64,000 nucleotides of DNA from Platanthera guangdongensis. Taxonomy: Eukaryota; Streptophyta; Magnoliopsida; Asparagales; Orchidaceae. The DNA is taken from assembly GCA_039583875.1 (NCBI GenBank), contig CM077162.1:115598589-115662588 (forward strand), given 5' to 3'. Of this stretch, positions 32,466 through 43,727 are shown piece after piece (within the stretch, counting starts at the first letter, position 1; every line of letters begins with the position of its first letter). The notes under the pieces are model-generated. The model worked only from the letters and a program-made list of their open reading frames with translations, was not told the origin of the DNA and did no database searches. The position numbers were made by a program, and so were the translations under genes.

Positions 32466-32633
32466 GTATCATATTGGGGCATGGCCACTTGGACTCACCT
32501 GCAAAACAGATTAGTTAACCTTAGAACCCAAAGAATTATTGGGTCCTTGGTGCTGGTTAGTTTGCCTCTTAACAAAGCTACCTGCAGATCTTCAAACAGG
32601 CAGTTTGCTACTCATCTTGGCATTCGAATTGTG

Positions 32634-34547
32634 TCAACATTCTATGGCAAAGTGGCCTACTTTGCCACAGCACCAGCACTCAAATCTATTGTATCTTTGC
32701 TTAGGTATAATCCTAGCTGTTCTATCTACAGCAGGCTTGTTGAGGACTGGGGCTTTGCCCTTAGACTTGGATTTTACAGTCCTAGCAGGGTTAGTAAACC
32801 CCAATCCAGTTTTACCCTTGTGAGGTATAAACTCATCTATCAAAGGTAGAACTGATTTTGGTTTAGAGAACCTTGCAACTATATCTCTCTCCTTCTGAAG
32901 ACTAATCTCCAGATTTCTGATTTGATCATTCTTAAATATTATAGTCCCCATCTGAATAACAGTTATGTTTTTCAGCCTGGCTATTTCATTTAATTTCAGA
33001 TCAACTAACTTATCAAAATCAGTTGCAGCCTCTTTGAGACTAGCAATCTCCTTTGCCTGACTCTTGGCCAAGGATTTGCTTTTCTTAAGAGCTTGCAACA
33101 GAACTCTATATTCATCAATCAACTGATGAATATCCCCTTCAAATTCAGTTCCACTGACACCACTTGATGCTGATGTAACTGAATCTGAACTAGCACTAGA
33201 AATTGAACTTAAAGAATAATTTTGTACCTTACTAGGTCCAGGCTGATCCTGGATTTTGTCACCTTCTGACAATGCCATCAGTCCTTGGCACTGATTGTCC
33301 TCTTGCTCACATATAGAGTTCATTAGCTGGATGAACTCCTCTTCATCTTCTTCAGCAAACAGTCCTATGTAAGCTTCATCTTCTGACTCAGTTTCTGAAG
33401 AAGACATATCTGACAGGCCTTTGTCCTTCTTGGCAACAAAGGACCTTTCCTTCTTGCCCTTGAATTGAGTCTTCTTCTTATCAGTTGACTCTCTCCTTTT
33501 CTCTGGACAGTCTGCAACAACATGTCCTTGTTTGTTACAACAATAGCATACAATCTTTGATAAAGTTGCTTTGCTTGACTTGGGCTTTCTCCTGTCTTTC
33601 TTAGATGACTTCTTGTTCTGATAATAGTCATCTTTTCCCTGTGAAGTAGATGGCTTTGACCTCCACTGTTTCTTCTTTAGAAACTTCTGAAAGTGTCTTG
33701 CGAAAGCTGCAAAATCCTCATTACTCTCACTTTTTTCAGAATTCCTGCTTTCTGATTCATCTGACTCAGTCTCAGCAATCTTTAGAGGTGGAGATGGAGA
33801 CTTACTTTTGTATTTCTTGGTGGCTTCTGTCTTGAATGCCACTGCTCTTTCTTTATTCTCACTTCTTGTAGTCTTCTTCTCCTCCTTCCTTACCACCAAC
33901 TGCATCTCATAGGATAACAGCTTTCCAAATAATGTTGGAGGAGGAATATCTGCTAACTTTGTCATTTCCCTTATGACACAGATCTTGATGTCCCAATCCT
34001 TGGTTTGGGACCTCAAGAACTTATCATTCAGCTCATAATTGCTGAAATCTCTTCCATAGGACATTAACTCATTAACTATCCTATAGAATTTCGTATAGCA
34101 TTCTATTATGCTATCAGACCTGCCTTGTCTGAAGCTCTCATATTCTTGGTTTAACAAAGACTTTCTGTCCTGTCTAACTTCTTCTGAACCCTCCATGTAA
34201 ACTATCAGAGTATCCCGCATCTCCTTAGATGTCTTACAGTGTATCAAGTTCTGAAATGTAGCATCATCTATGGCACTCACAATGATATTCTGGGCCCTCT
34301 TGTCCATGGTGGCCAGAATAATCTCATCTTTTGTCATTTTAGAAAAGTCCTTAGGTGTTCTCTGATTTGCATCCAGGACTGAAACCTTCATAGGCACATA
34401 TGTCCCTTCTTTAACTGTGATATAAATTCTAGGGTCTGAGGCTTCCATAAATAGTCTCACCCTTTCTTTTCAGATGCCAAAAATCTCTTTTCTGCATATT
34501 GGCAACTTCATGGATCCAAGTTCCTTATGATTCTCTGTTGAACCCAT
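32634..34547 (-). pseudogene. gag: gag of copia-1 with two zinc knuckles and a coiled coil
   Basis: The ATG at 34547 opens the frame, with a TGA near 34466 where a Trp of the FGIWKER motif is expected. The N-terminal half is the usual plant copia gag core, with YEMQLVVRKEEKK at its end. CYCCNKQGHVVADC is the first knuckle and CWCCGKVGHFAIEC the second, at the C-terminus. A long heptad-rich stretch between them (about 32850-33110) looks like a coiled coil, as in Sirevirus Gag. From 32633 to 32470 the same frame continues toward protease through several stops. Confidence 0.85.
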
Positions 34548-34646
34548 TTTCTTGATTTTCTTGATTATGCTGAATCTGTCCCTAATTTCACTGAATCTGC
34601 CAACAGGATCTACTCAGATAGTTATGTCCCTTTTTGAGTAACCTCC

Positions 34647-34657
34647 CTCTAATAACA
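34647..34657 (-). other. Degenerate primer binding site of copia-1
   Basis: The minus strand reads TGTTATTAGAG two bases after the 5' LTR. It has two mismatches to TGGTATCAGAG, which copia-2 keeps intact at 63954. Confidence 0.7.
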
Positions 34658-34659
34658 CT

Positions 34660-36548
34660 TGAAAGAAATTGTACCTAATCACCTAGAGGGGGGGATGGGG
34701 GGTGAATAGGTGACTAAATCTTTTTAAACTTTTAGGCAGATTATTCACAGATTTATAACTACTTCTTTACAGCAATCAATCAGCAATCACAGAATAAAGC
34801 ATGCACACAGTGAACATATAGATTTATAGTGGTTCCCCAAGATTTGGGTACATCCACTTTTCCCCTTCGCCTATCTAGTAGTGTACTAGATTCGGCCAAA
34901 CTCTTCCACTATTCCTCAGATCCTCAGATCTTACACTAAGAACCCCAAATGGTTCCTACAGCTCAGGCCCAAGGCCCTACAACTCAGTCTTCTCCAAAGA
35001 CCTACACTCAGCCACAAGGCCTACACTCAGCCACAAGGCCTACACTCAGCCACAAGGCCTACACTCAGAGATATGGATCTCCTACACTCAGGCACACAGG
35101 CCCTACCACTCAGCCTTTATAATTACAGGCTTACAACTCAGATCCCTAAGGATCCTACAAGAAAATAAGAATACAATGTATATACCAACAACTCAGAATA
35201 AGTGAGAAGATTTGATAGGTTCTTGATGCGTTCTTGGAAGAACTCTGCTGAGATCAACCTCACTTGGCTTTCTTCAAAGCTTCTTGAATGTAGAACACAA
35301 TAGGGTTGATACTCTCTGTAGATGATCTTCAATCACTGCAACTTAAGAATCAGAACTAGGTCTGAAACTTTCTTCACAGCCTGGTTCCAACAGCTGTCTT
35401 ATTGGAAGGAGCTCTCTCTCTCCAACTACTTAGATCTTCTGATCACTTCAACTGATTTGTGTTAATCTGTGTTGAATCCTCTTCTTCTGTTGACAGAATA
35501 AGCCTTTATATAGTCCTTCTTCATGGTGACCGGCTGATCGGGTTCCTAACAGCTTTCTGACAACTCTGACAGTTGCAGTAGACCGGCTGGAATGGCAGCT
35601 GTCATGTCATCCAGTCACTTCTTGAAATATCTGTAACTGTCTGAAAGTGTCGAGACGATCTGTCTTTAAGTGTTGACACTTATGGACTAAGTGTCGACAC
35701 AAGTAGACTAAGTGTCGACACTAGCCTTCAAGGTGTCGACACAACTCCTTGTGTTGTAGATTTTACTTCTCGACACAACTTCTTCAATATGTGTCGACAC
35801 TGATATTGTGTGTCGACACAACTCCTTGTTCTTCAGTACTTAGTTGATTTCTTGTAAGTGTCGACACATCTCCTTTGTATCGACACATCTTCTTGTGTTG
35901 AACTTGTTCAGTGTCGACACATCTTCTTGGTGTCGATACATGCCTTCTGTGTTGATACTTTCTGAGTGTCGACACAGCTCCGTGTGTCGACACATTCTTC
36001 TTCTGTTGAGGCTTTTGCTGAGTGTCGACACAGCCTCCTGGTGTCGACACTTTCTTCATGTATTGAGTCTTCTGCTGTGTGTCGACACATTCTTTATTAT
36101 GTCGACACTAATACATAGACTCTGTTGAAATTTGCTGAGTGTCGACACAACCTCCAAGTGTCGACACTTTCTGATGTAGACACAGTTCCTCTTGGTGTCG
36201 ACACTGCTTCTAAGTGTCGACACTGCTTCACTGAACATTTCTTCATTGAGTGTTGACATAACCTGTATGTGTCGACACTTTCTGTCTGGTGTCGACTCTG
36301 CATCCCTGGTGTCGACACAATTACTCCAAGTGTCGACACTGCTTGCCTGGGTGTCGACACAAGTCTTCTTAAGTGTCGACACTTTCCTTCTGGGTGTCGA
36401 CACATGGACTTAGAAACTTTTCAGCTTTCCCTGCAAATACTTAACCTGCACAACTAAACTCAAAACACATCAAATACATTTTGATGTATATCATTGAGTA
36501 AGGTGAGGCTTCTTCAAATCAGGTATATATTTTTCAATGTACCCAACA
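34660..36548 (-). repeat. 5' LTR of copia-1 (1889 bp)
   Basis: It is collinear with the left LTR. A 19-bp unit, cctacactcagccacaagg, occurs three times near 35002-35060 and once in the left LTR. TATA at 35505-35512 (minus). A GTGTCGACAC array lies at about 35640-36410. Target duplication gtggt follows at 36549-36553. Confidence 0.94.
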
Positions 36549-36553
36549 GTGGT

Positions 36554-36645
36554 TGTGGACATTCATGATTAATGGATTTAAGTTTTGGGTTCTTTCTACT
36601 TTTAAAAGCTTCCGTTAGAATGCACTGTGTAGGACGAGTAGTCTT
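36554..36645 (+). repeat. 5' LTR of C, middle piece (92 bp)
   Basis: It lies between copia-1 and B2 and matches the 3' LTR of C near 52720-52815. It ends with gtctt, the target duplication of B2. Confidence 0.9.
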
Positions 36646-38838
36646 TGTAACGCCCCAAAACTCAAAAGAGCGACGGAAGACATTTTGGGCCAGATTTGGA
36701 ATCTGACAGGAGGCACACGGCCTGGGACACGGGCATGTCCCAGGGAGTGTCAGGCTGGAGTCGACGATTTGGTCGAGAGGTCGACGATGTTGGAGTCGAT
36801 GATCGTTGAGCAGAGAATACGACCTGAGACACGGGCGTGTCTCAGGGCGTGTCGAGCCCGTGTCGACGATCGGCCCGGGGAGTCGACGAATTTTGCTCGA
36901 CGATGTGTGGAGACAAGGCACACGGCCTAAGACACGGGCGTGTCCAAGGCCGTGTCGTGTGGATGACAAACTTCGCTCGACGATGTGTCGAGATAGTGAA
37001 CACGGCCTGGCACCCAGGCATTTTCAAGTAGACACGGGCTAGGACATGGGCGTGTCCAATACCCGTGTGAGTCTCGGGTTGTTTTCGGGGTTGTGTTGAT
37101 GGAGGCACACGACCGACCATACGGCCATGTCCGTTGGAACACGGGCGTGTCAGGTCAAACACGGGCGTGTTGGATGCCCATGTGTTGTTCCAGGCGCGTC
37201 GATTTTGACGGCTAATGGGGGACACGGCCCTGGACACGGGCGTGTGTCAGGCCGTGTTCGGCCCAGTTTTAGCATTTCAGGCCCGAATCAAGGCCGTTCG
37301 TTTCTTTAATTTGGGATCCAACGGCTGGGGGTTATTCCTGATGGGATATACCCGGGATTGGACCTTTGAAACCCTCATTTTTACTTGAGTGGTTCTCATT
37401 ATAAATCAAGAGAGAGGTGAGAGCAAAGGAAGAAGAAGCAGGAAGAAGAAGCCTAGATCCGATCACCGGCGGAGCTTCGGAGCTCCAAATCGCGAACCGA
37501 CTTCGGATCTACGGAAGCAAAGAGAGTGCGGTGCTTTTCATCTGCTTACATTTCCATGGCTCCAAGGAAGAATGCTAGGGTAACGATTCTCTACTTGAGC
37601 ATGTGAAGCTCTACTTATTTTGCATAGGAAGCCCGCTCTCGTGAGTTTGCAGTGAGTTTGAGGTGTTCCTACTGGTAGACATGAATAGTCCCCATTGTGT
37701 AGAGTCCGTAAGCGAGAACGGACATAGGCATGATGTGTGAAGCCTACCCGGACATGTTGATCTGGATCAGTGATGTTACATTGCATAAATGCCGGAGAAG
37801 ACTCTGTGCGATTATTTATTTTTCGGGTTTTCTACATGGTAGATTGCAACAGGGAGCCTTGGGGATTAACCCAAAGGTGTACCCGGAAAACTGGGCGGAT
37901 GCGTGATTTTGCCAACTTGTGGGCCTGGGAGCCAACTTGTACATAACTGGGTTATATAATATTGTACATTCGATTCACGGGCTTCGGGGAAACTTAACTC
38001 GTGCCGATGATATTAAAGTGTCGTGGCAAGTGATCAACGGGTTGAGTGGAACCGTTCCTGCTTTATGCCGAGGGCATAGAGGTCGGGTCTTGCTGTCGAT
38101 GATGTTAAAGTGTCATGACATAGGCTGTTGATGATATTAAAGTGTCGTAACATCTGCCTAAAAGACCAAATTGCTCACGAGAGATTGTCGTCTTGGGGAT
38201 AGTGGTGAGTTAGCGGGCTTAGACTGCGATCACCGAGAATGTGCCCTGAGAGCACGGGGCGTGTGGCCATGCCAATGCCTGTGATGCAATGTATTTATAT
38301 ACTGCTTGGTTATGCTAATAAAAATGCAGGGAAGGAGCATCGCCACCCCGAGTTGGGGGCGGGATCGCTATAATTTGGTCAGCATTGATGACTGTTGCCT
38401 TTGTTTGCCACCGTGCGGTGGTTTGTTGCTTGTAGGTGCTGCTGCACCAAGCGGTCAATAGAGGGCTAAAGCCCAAATTGGGAATCCAGCCCTCAAAGAC
38501 CTAATTGGAGTGTTTACTGCTTTTATTCATGTATGACCGGTCTGCATGTCGTGGTTTGTAAATCATGTAATATTAAGTAAACAATTTTGTAAGGCCTTAA
38601 AGCCAGTACTTGTGTATGTACTACATTCCTATTTGGTATATTAGTGGACATTCATGCTCTTTGTGCTGGGTTCTTAATTACAACTTATAAACTGCTTCCG
38701 CTAGAATGCTCTGTGTAGGACGTTATGATTGGTTGGATGGTTTCCATTGAGTAACCACCTGGTCTGTCTGTAGTATATGGCGTCGGGCCCCCGCCGGACC
38801 TACTGCTATATGCTATGTGACGGATATGTGGTGTAACA
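36646..38838 (+). repeat. 5' LTR of B2
   Basis: It starts TGTAACGCCCC and ends TGTAACA, a mutated TGTTACA. A palindrome array lies at about 36710-37255. Confidence 0.93.
37556..37579 (+). CDS. Putative gag exon 1 of B2 inside the LTR
   Basis: ATG and seven codons (MAPRKNAR) end at the donor AGG|GTAACG. The acceptor CTATAG ends at 39063. The intron would be 1484 nt and the join is in phase. Confidence 0.55.
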
Positions 38839-38841
38839 ATT

Positions 38842-38851
38842 TGGTATCAGA
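38842..38851 (+). other. Primer binding site of B2
   Basis: TGGTATCAGA, as in B1. The following leader to 39063 has the same GAATTC stem-loop (38878-38895) and ATTGC/GCAAT stem and no gene. Confidence 0.85.
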
Positions 38852-39063
38852 CTACTGGTTTTGGTCGGGCTTATGATGAATTCGTGAATGAATTCTTTTA
38901 AGGGGTGGTGAGCACATGTGTGTGCGTCATCGTTATAACAGTAAAAGAACCCATGAATGTCCACTTAGGAATGAAAATACACGTGTGTGGGGAACCTACG
39001 TGTTCCTATAATTGCCATTTGCAATTTTATTTGGTCGCTTAATGGTGTTTTCTACCACTATAG

Positions 39064-40209
39064 GTGACCAGAAGTGGTGCTAGGTCGTCGGAACGTCGAG
39101 TTTCTGAGGCTAGTAGTGCACCTAATGAAGCTCCTACAACACCTCTATTGGCTGAGACCATACGATTGGTGGCTGAAGAAGTGTGGCCATGATTAATGCG
39201 CAGCCTACTAGGCAAACGCAGCAGCCCACTCCTGCGATAGAGCAGGTACCGCTGCAAGCGGCTGAGCAGAGAAGAGTGGACCAGGTAGTAGTGGAGCCGT
39301 TGCTGCCAAGGAGGGAAATCGAGAGATAGCTTAAACATGTCATGAGATTTCATCCTCCGGTATTCTCGGGGTTGGGAACCCCATCTCAAGCTGAAGACTG
39401 GCTCTCTAGGGTGAAGAGAGTCTTGACAGCAACGGAGACGGAGGAGTGGCAAATGACCACCATTGTTATGTTCCTTCTGGACGCTGACGCGAGATTGTGG
39501 TGGGAAGGATTGGAGCTGCAACTTTTGAGAGGTAGGCAACTTATTGATGTCTCGATGGAGGAGTTCTCGAGACTATTCTTGGCTAGATACCTCCCTTCGG
39601 CACAGAGGATAGCGTTGGAGAACGAGTTCCTGAAGTCGGTTCAAGGATACAGTACCGTGGATGAATATCTCCACGAGTTTACTCGATTGAGTCGATATGC
39701 TAGATCCACCATTGCGGATGAGGAGCGTAAGACGAACCGATTCTACGAAGGGTTGAGAGATGATTTGAGGTTACTACTCTCGGGGCCGATGACGTAGGGT
39801 TTCTTAACCTTGGTCAACACGGCCCGGTCCTTGGAGAAGGACATGAAGAATATTCAAGCAAAGAACTGCATTGGTGAGAAGAAGTTGGAGTTCAGAGTGC
39901 CGAACTCCTCAAAGTCTGTGTTCCGGAAGTGGAACAAGAAAGCTAGGACATTGGGTCTAGCCCCCTCTGTTGGTGCTTCTGGGGCGACTATGGGTCAGAT
40001 CCCGGGCATATGTTACAACTGTGGGAAGCCGGGGCATTATGCCCGTGAGTGTCAGAGCGGACGTCCCAAGTCCGAAAGGAAGCCGAGAGCAACTTATGAA
40101 GAGAAGGGCAAGGCGGTGGAGTCAACCGCGTCCCACTATGCTCCGGCCCAACCAAGGGTGTATAATCTTGGACAACAGGAGGCCATCAAACAAGCGGATG
40201 TGGTGACAG
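39064..40209 (+). pseudogene. gag: gag of B2 (second exon), frameshift and stops
   Basis: It starts GTG ACC AGA after CTATAG. A base is missing near 39185 compared with B1, so the frame changes. A TAG at 39328-39330 and another at 39795-39797 replace Gln codons that B1 keeps. From 39342 the core (RFHPPVFSGLGTPSQAEDWL, then LWWEGLELQLL) and the knuckle CYNCGKPGHYAREC are clear. Unspliced, gag ends at 40220, 11 nt inside the putative intron. Confidence 0.85.
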
Positions 40210-40285
40210 GTACGGTTTAAATTATAGCAAGTTAATTCCTTTAAATACTTGTTATGCATGTGTTACCTTACCACTGCTTGTTTAG
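40210..40285 (+). other. Putative 76-nt intron at the gag-protease junction of B2
   Basis: Donor ACAG|GTACGG, acceptor TTGTTTAG|G. Removal joins gag frame 0 to pol frame 1 through a Gly codon (G|GA). This is the best preserved of the four copies. Confidence 0.65.
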
Positions 40286-42552
40286 GATTTGTTTTGATTT
40301 GTGAAAATCCGGCAAGAGCACTCTTCGATACGGGAGCTTCACACTCCTTCTTGTTCGAAGGATTTATATCACGCATCGGAGTCCCTTCTTCGATGGCAAA
40401 GGATAAGTTGGATGTGTTGTTGCCCAATGGGTGTTCAATGCGCGCGGATAGAATCTGCGGTGTGAAGATTCGCATTGGGAATCATGAGTTCGATCTGCAA
40501 GTGTCGTTACTTTCGTTGGTGGAGTTCGACGTTATATTTGGCATGGACTGGCTCTCGGAGCAGCAAGCCTATATTGATTGCGGTCGTAAGGAAGTCAAGT
40601 TGGGAGCAAGTCATGAGACGACTTTTACGAGCTTAAAGGGGTCGAGCAAGACGTTGATGTCTGCTCTTCAGGTGGTGAAGGCGGTTCATGCCGGTGCAGA
40701 ACTGTTCTTTACACTAGTGGAGGTTGCAAAGACAAATCCCGCATTGGATAGTATTTTAGTAGTATCGGAGTACCCTGATGTGTTCCCTAGAGATCTTCCT
40801 GGATCCCCGCCTCAACGGGAGATAGATTTTATGATAGAGCTCGTACCAGGTGCAAAGCCTGTGTCACGCTCTACATATCGGCTAACGCCTAAGGAAATGG
40901 CGGAGCTGAAGGTTCAACTGCATGAGTTGTTGGAGCAAGGGTATTTGCGCCCAAGTTCTTCGCCTTGGAGCGCGCCGGTCCTCTTTGTTAAGAAGAAGGA
41001 CGGAAGCTTGAGGTTATGTATTGATTATCGGGAGCTCAACAAATTGACGGAAAAGAACAAGTACCTGATCCCCCGGATCGATGATCTCTTTGATCAGTTG
41101 GTCGGGTCGACGGTGTACTCAAAGTTGGATCTCAAGTCTGGGTACTATCAGCTGCGAATAAGGCAGAGTGATATCCCGAAGACATCGTTCAGTACGAGAT
41201 ACGGGCATTACGAGTTTACGGTCATGCCGTTTGGGCTAACAAATGCGCCGTCAGTGTTCATGGATTTGATGAACAGGACCTTCAGGGAGTACTTGGACCA
41301 TTTTGTGATCGTCTTCATCGACGATATTTTGGTGTACTCGCAGAGTGAGGAAGATCACTTCAAGCATCTTCATTTGGTTTTGGAGACGCGAAGGAGGAAT
41401 CAGTTGTATGCCAACTTCTCGAAGTGCGAGTTTTGCTTATCCTCAGTGGCGTTCCTCGGTCATATAGTGAGTGGAGAGGGTATTGCAGTTGATCCGGCGA
41501 AGATTGTTGTGATACGGGAGTGGCCTGAGCTTTCTACGGTAGAGGAAGTCCGGAGCATTCTGGGGTTTGCCGGCTATTATAGGCGCCTCGTAGAGAACTT
41601 CTCGCGGATAGCGTTACCTCTCACTACTTTGACGAGGAAGGAGTTGAAGTTCATTTGGACGCTGGAGTGTGCGTGTGCTTTTGAGGAGTTGAAATGTCGG
41701 TTGACCACGATGCATGTGCTGAGTTCGCTGAGTGGGACGGAAGGCTATCAGATTTATAACGATGCTTCGGGCAGCGGTTTGGGTTGCGTGCTACTGCAAC
41801 ACGGAAGTGTGATAGCTAATGGCTCGAGACAGCTGAAAGTGCGCGAGAGGAATTATCCGGTCCGTGACTTGGAGTTAGCGGCCGTGATGTTTGCCTTGAA
41901 GCTGTGGATGCATTATTTGTACGGTGTGAAGATTGATATCTACACCGATCATAAGAGCCTGAAGTATCTGATTGATCAGAAAGATCTGAATATGCGGCAG
42001 CGTAGATGGATGGAGTTCCAGGGGGACTATACATTCAAGATGCACTATGTGCCTGGTAAAGGTAATGCGGTTGCGGATGCGTTGAGTCGTCGAGCCCCAG
42101 ATCAAGCCAATTGGCTATCGGTGCATGATGAGCGATTGGTGCGGGAGTTGGAGGCGTTTGAGATTGTTTGTGTAGATAAGCAATCAAGTGCTAAAGCAGT
42201 ATTGTATTGGACTGAAGTTCAATATGACCTGGATGATCGGATTCGGCAGGCTTTGGATATGGATGTCCATATGAAGCAGTTCATAGTAGAAGCTTTGGAT
42301 GGGTCAAATTCCCAATTCATTGTGGAGGACGGATTGCTTTGGAAAGACGGTCGTCTGTGCGTCCCAAGTGTGGGCAATTTGCGGTTGAAATTGGTGTACG
42401 AGGCACACCATACCAAGTACTCAATTCACCCGGGGAGCACGAAGATGTACCGCGATGTAAAGAAACTGTTTTGGTGGCCGGGTTTGAAGAAAGATGTTGC
42501 GCTCTACGTAGCAAAGTCCCAAACTTGCGCCTTGGTGAAGGCGGAATGCTAA
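40286..42552 (+). CDS. pol: pol of B2: protease, RT, RNase H and integrase zinc domain
   Basis: A single open stretch of about 755 codons follows the intron. DTGASHSF is the protease site. RT has [42 protein letters not shown] and FIDDILVYS. RNase H runs from IYNDASGSG to [10 protein letters not shown]. The linker that B1 lost ([15 protein letters not shown]) is present. The integrase zinc domain follows, but its first Cys is Ser (KSQTC; 42517-42519). TAA at 42550-42552 replaces a Gln codon; the frame continues downstream. Confidence 0.92.
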
Positions 42553-43665
42553 AAGCCGGGAGGATTTCTTAAGTCCTTGCCTATTCTGGAGTGGAAATTC
42601 GACGACATCTCTATGGACTCTGTGCACGGTTTGCTAAGGTCGCAAAAGGGGAACGACGCCATCTGGGTGGTCGTAGATCGGCTAACGAAGGTGTCGCCTT
42701 TCATCCTGCATAGGAAGGATGATCCGGTGGAGAAGTTGACAAAACTATATGTGGATAATATTGTACGGCTTCACGGTGTGCCCCGCAGCATCGTGAGCGA
42801 CCGAGATAGGCAGTTCACGTCCAATGATTGGAGGCTAGTGCTGCAAATGTTGGGAACAAAGTTGAAATTCAGCACAGCCTTCCATCCGCAAACAGACGGG
42901 CAGACCGTGAGGTTCAATAGAACTATGGAAGACATGCTCCGCATGTGTGTCTTGGACTTTGGAAAGCCATGGAAAGACCATCTTTATTTGGTGGAGTTTG
43001 CGTACAACAATAGCTACCAAGCGAGTATTCAAATGGCGCCCTTTGAGGCCATATATGGTAGAAAATGTCGCACGACGTTGTCTTGGCTAGAAACGGGTGA
43101 GTCAAAGTTGTATAAGCGTTTAGAAGTGGAGGATGCTACTTCGTTGGTGCATAACATTCAGGAGAGGTTGCTTATTGCTCAGGACCGGCAAACGAAGTAC
43201 TATAATGCCAAGCACAGGAACGTGGAGTTCGCTGTGGGTGACCAAGTGTACTTAAAGATCAAGCCGTTCAAGGGTGTCTCTCGGGTACGGCGGTTGAAAA
43301 AGCTAAGCCCGAGGTACCTTGGGCCGTTTGAGGTTTTGGAGCAGGTTGGTGAAGCAGCCTATCAGTTGAAGCTCTCAGTGGAGCTTAGTGGTTTACATGA
43401 TGTATTCCATATTTCGTTGCTACGGAAGGCGGTGCAAGAGCCTTCGCAAATGATCGTGGTTGATCAAGTGCCGGTGGATAGTGGGCTGACGATAAAAGTC
43501 AGGCCCGTGCGGATTGAGGACTCGGAGGTCAAGTGGCTACGCAATAAAGAGATCAGGATGGTCAAGGTACAATGGGACAATTGCGGTCGAGAGGAGTTCT
43601 CTTGGGAACGAGAGCAGACTATGCTTGACGAGTATCCGGAGTTGTTCCGCTCAGGTACAATTTAA
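42553..43665 (+). pseudogene. pol: Integrase core and chromodomain of B2, catalytic Glu lost
   Basis: It is in frame with the upstream pol after the TAA. SMDSVHG and VSDRDRQF keep the two catalytic Asp. The Glu of the GQTERVN motif is Val (GQTVRFN; 42907-42909), so strand transfer should fail. The C-terminal domain (PRYLGPFEVLEQVGEAAY) and chromodomain (RIEDSEVKWLRNKEIRMVKV) are complete. The stop follows ELFRSGTI. The Tekay chromodomain lacks part of the classic aromatic cage, as is usual for this lineage. Confidence 0.9.
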
Positions 43666-43710
43666 TTTTGTACATGTCTTTCCTTTATGTAATTTTGTGG
43701 ACAAAATTAT

Positions 43711-43727
43711 TTTAAGAGGGGGAGAGT
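43711..43727 (+). other. Polypurine tract of B2
   Basis: TTTAAGAGGGGGAGAGT lies directly before the 3' LTR at 43728, an uninterrupted purine run. Confidence 0.88.

Larger units (their letters stand above)
14498..36548 (-). mobile_element. Copia-1: large Ty1/copia (Sirevirus-like) element with an accessory gene, split by B1
   Basis: The element reads on the minus strand: 5' LTR 34660-36548, gag, protease, integrase, RT, RNase H, accessory gene, PPT, 3' LTR 14498-16339. Exact target duplications gtggt flank it (14493-14497, 36549-36553). B1 lies inside it with its own duplication taacc. Without B1 it is about 12.7 kb. The long gag with a C-terminal coiled coil, the long LTRs and an extra 3' gene suggest the Sirevirus (SIRE/Maximus) lineage. 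That placement is an inference from layout. Confidence 0.92.

Noticed and set aside
32490..32512. GT...AG segment of about 21 nt at the gag-protease border of copia-1, with a similar 20 nt one in copia-2 near 61745
   Set aside because: Too short for spliceosomal removal. The stops there are more simply read as decay or a gag-pol frame border.
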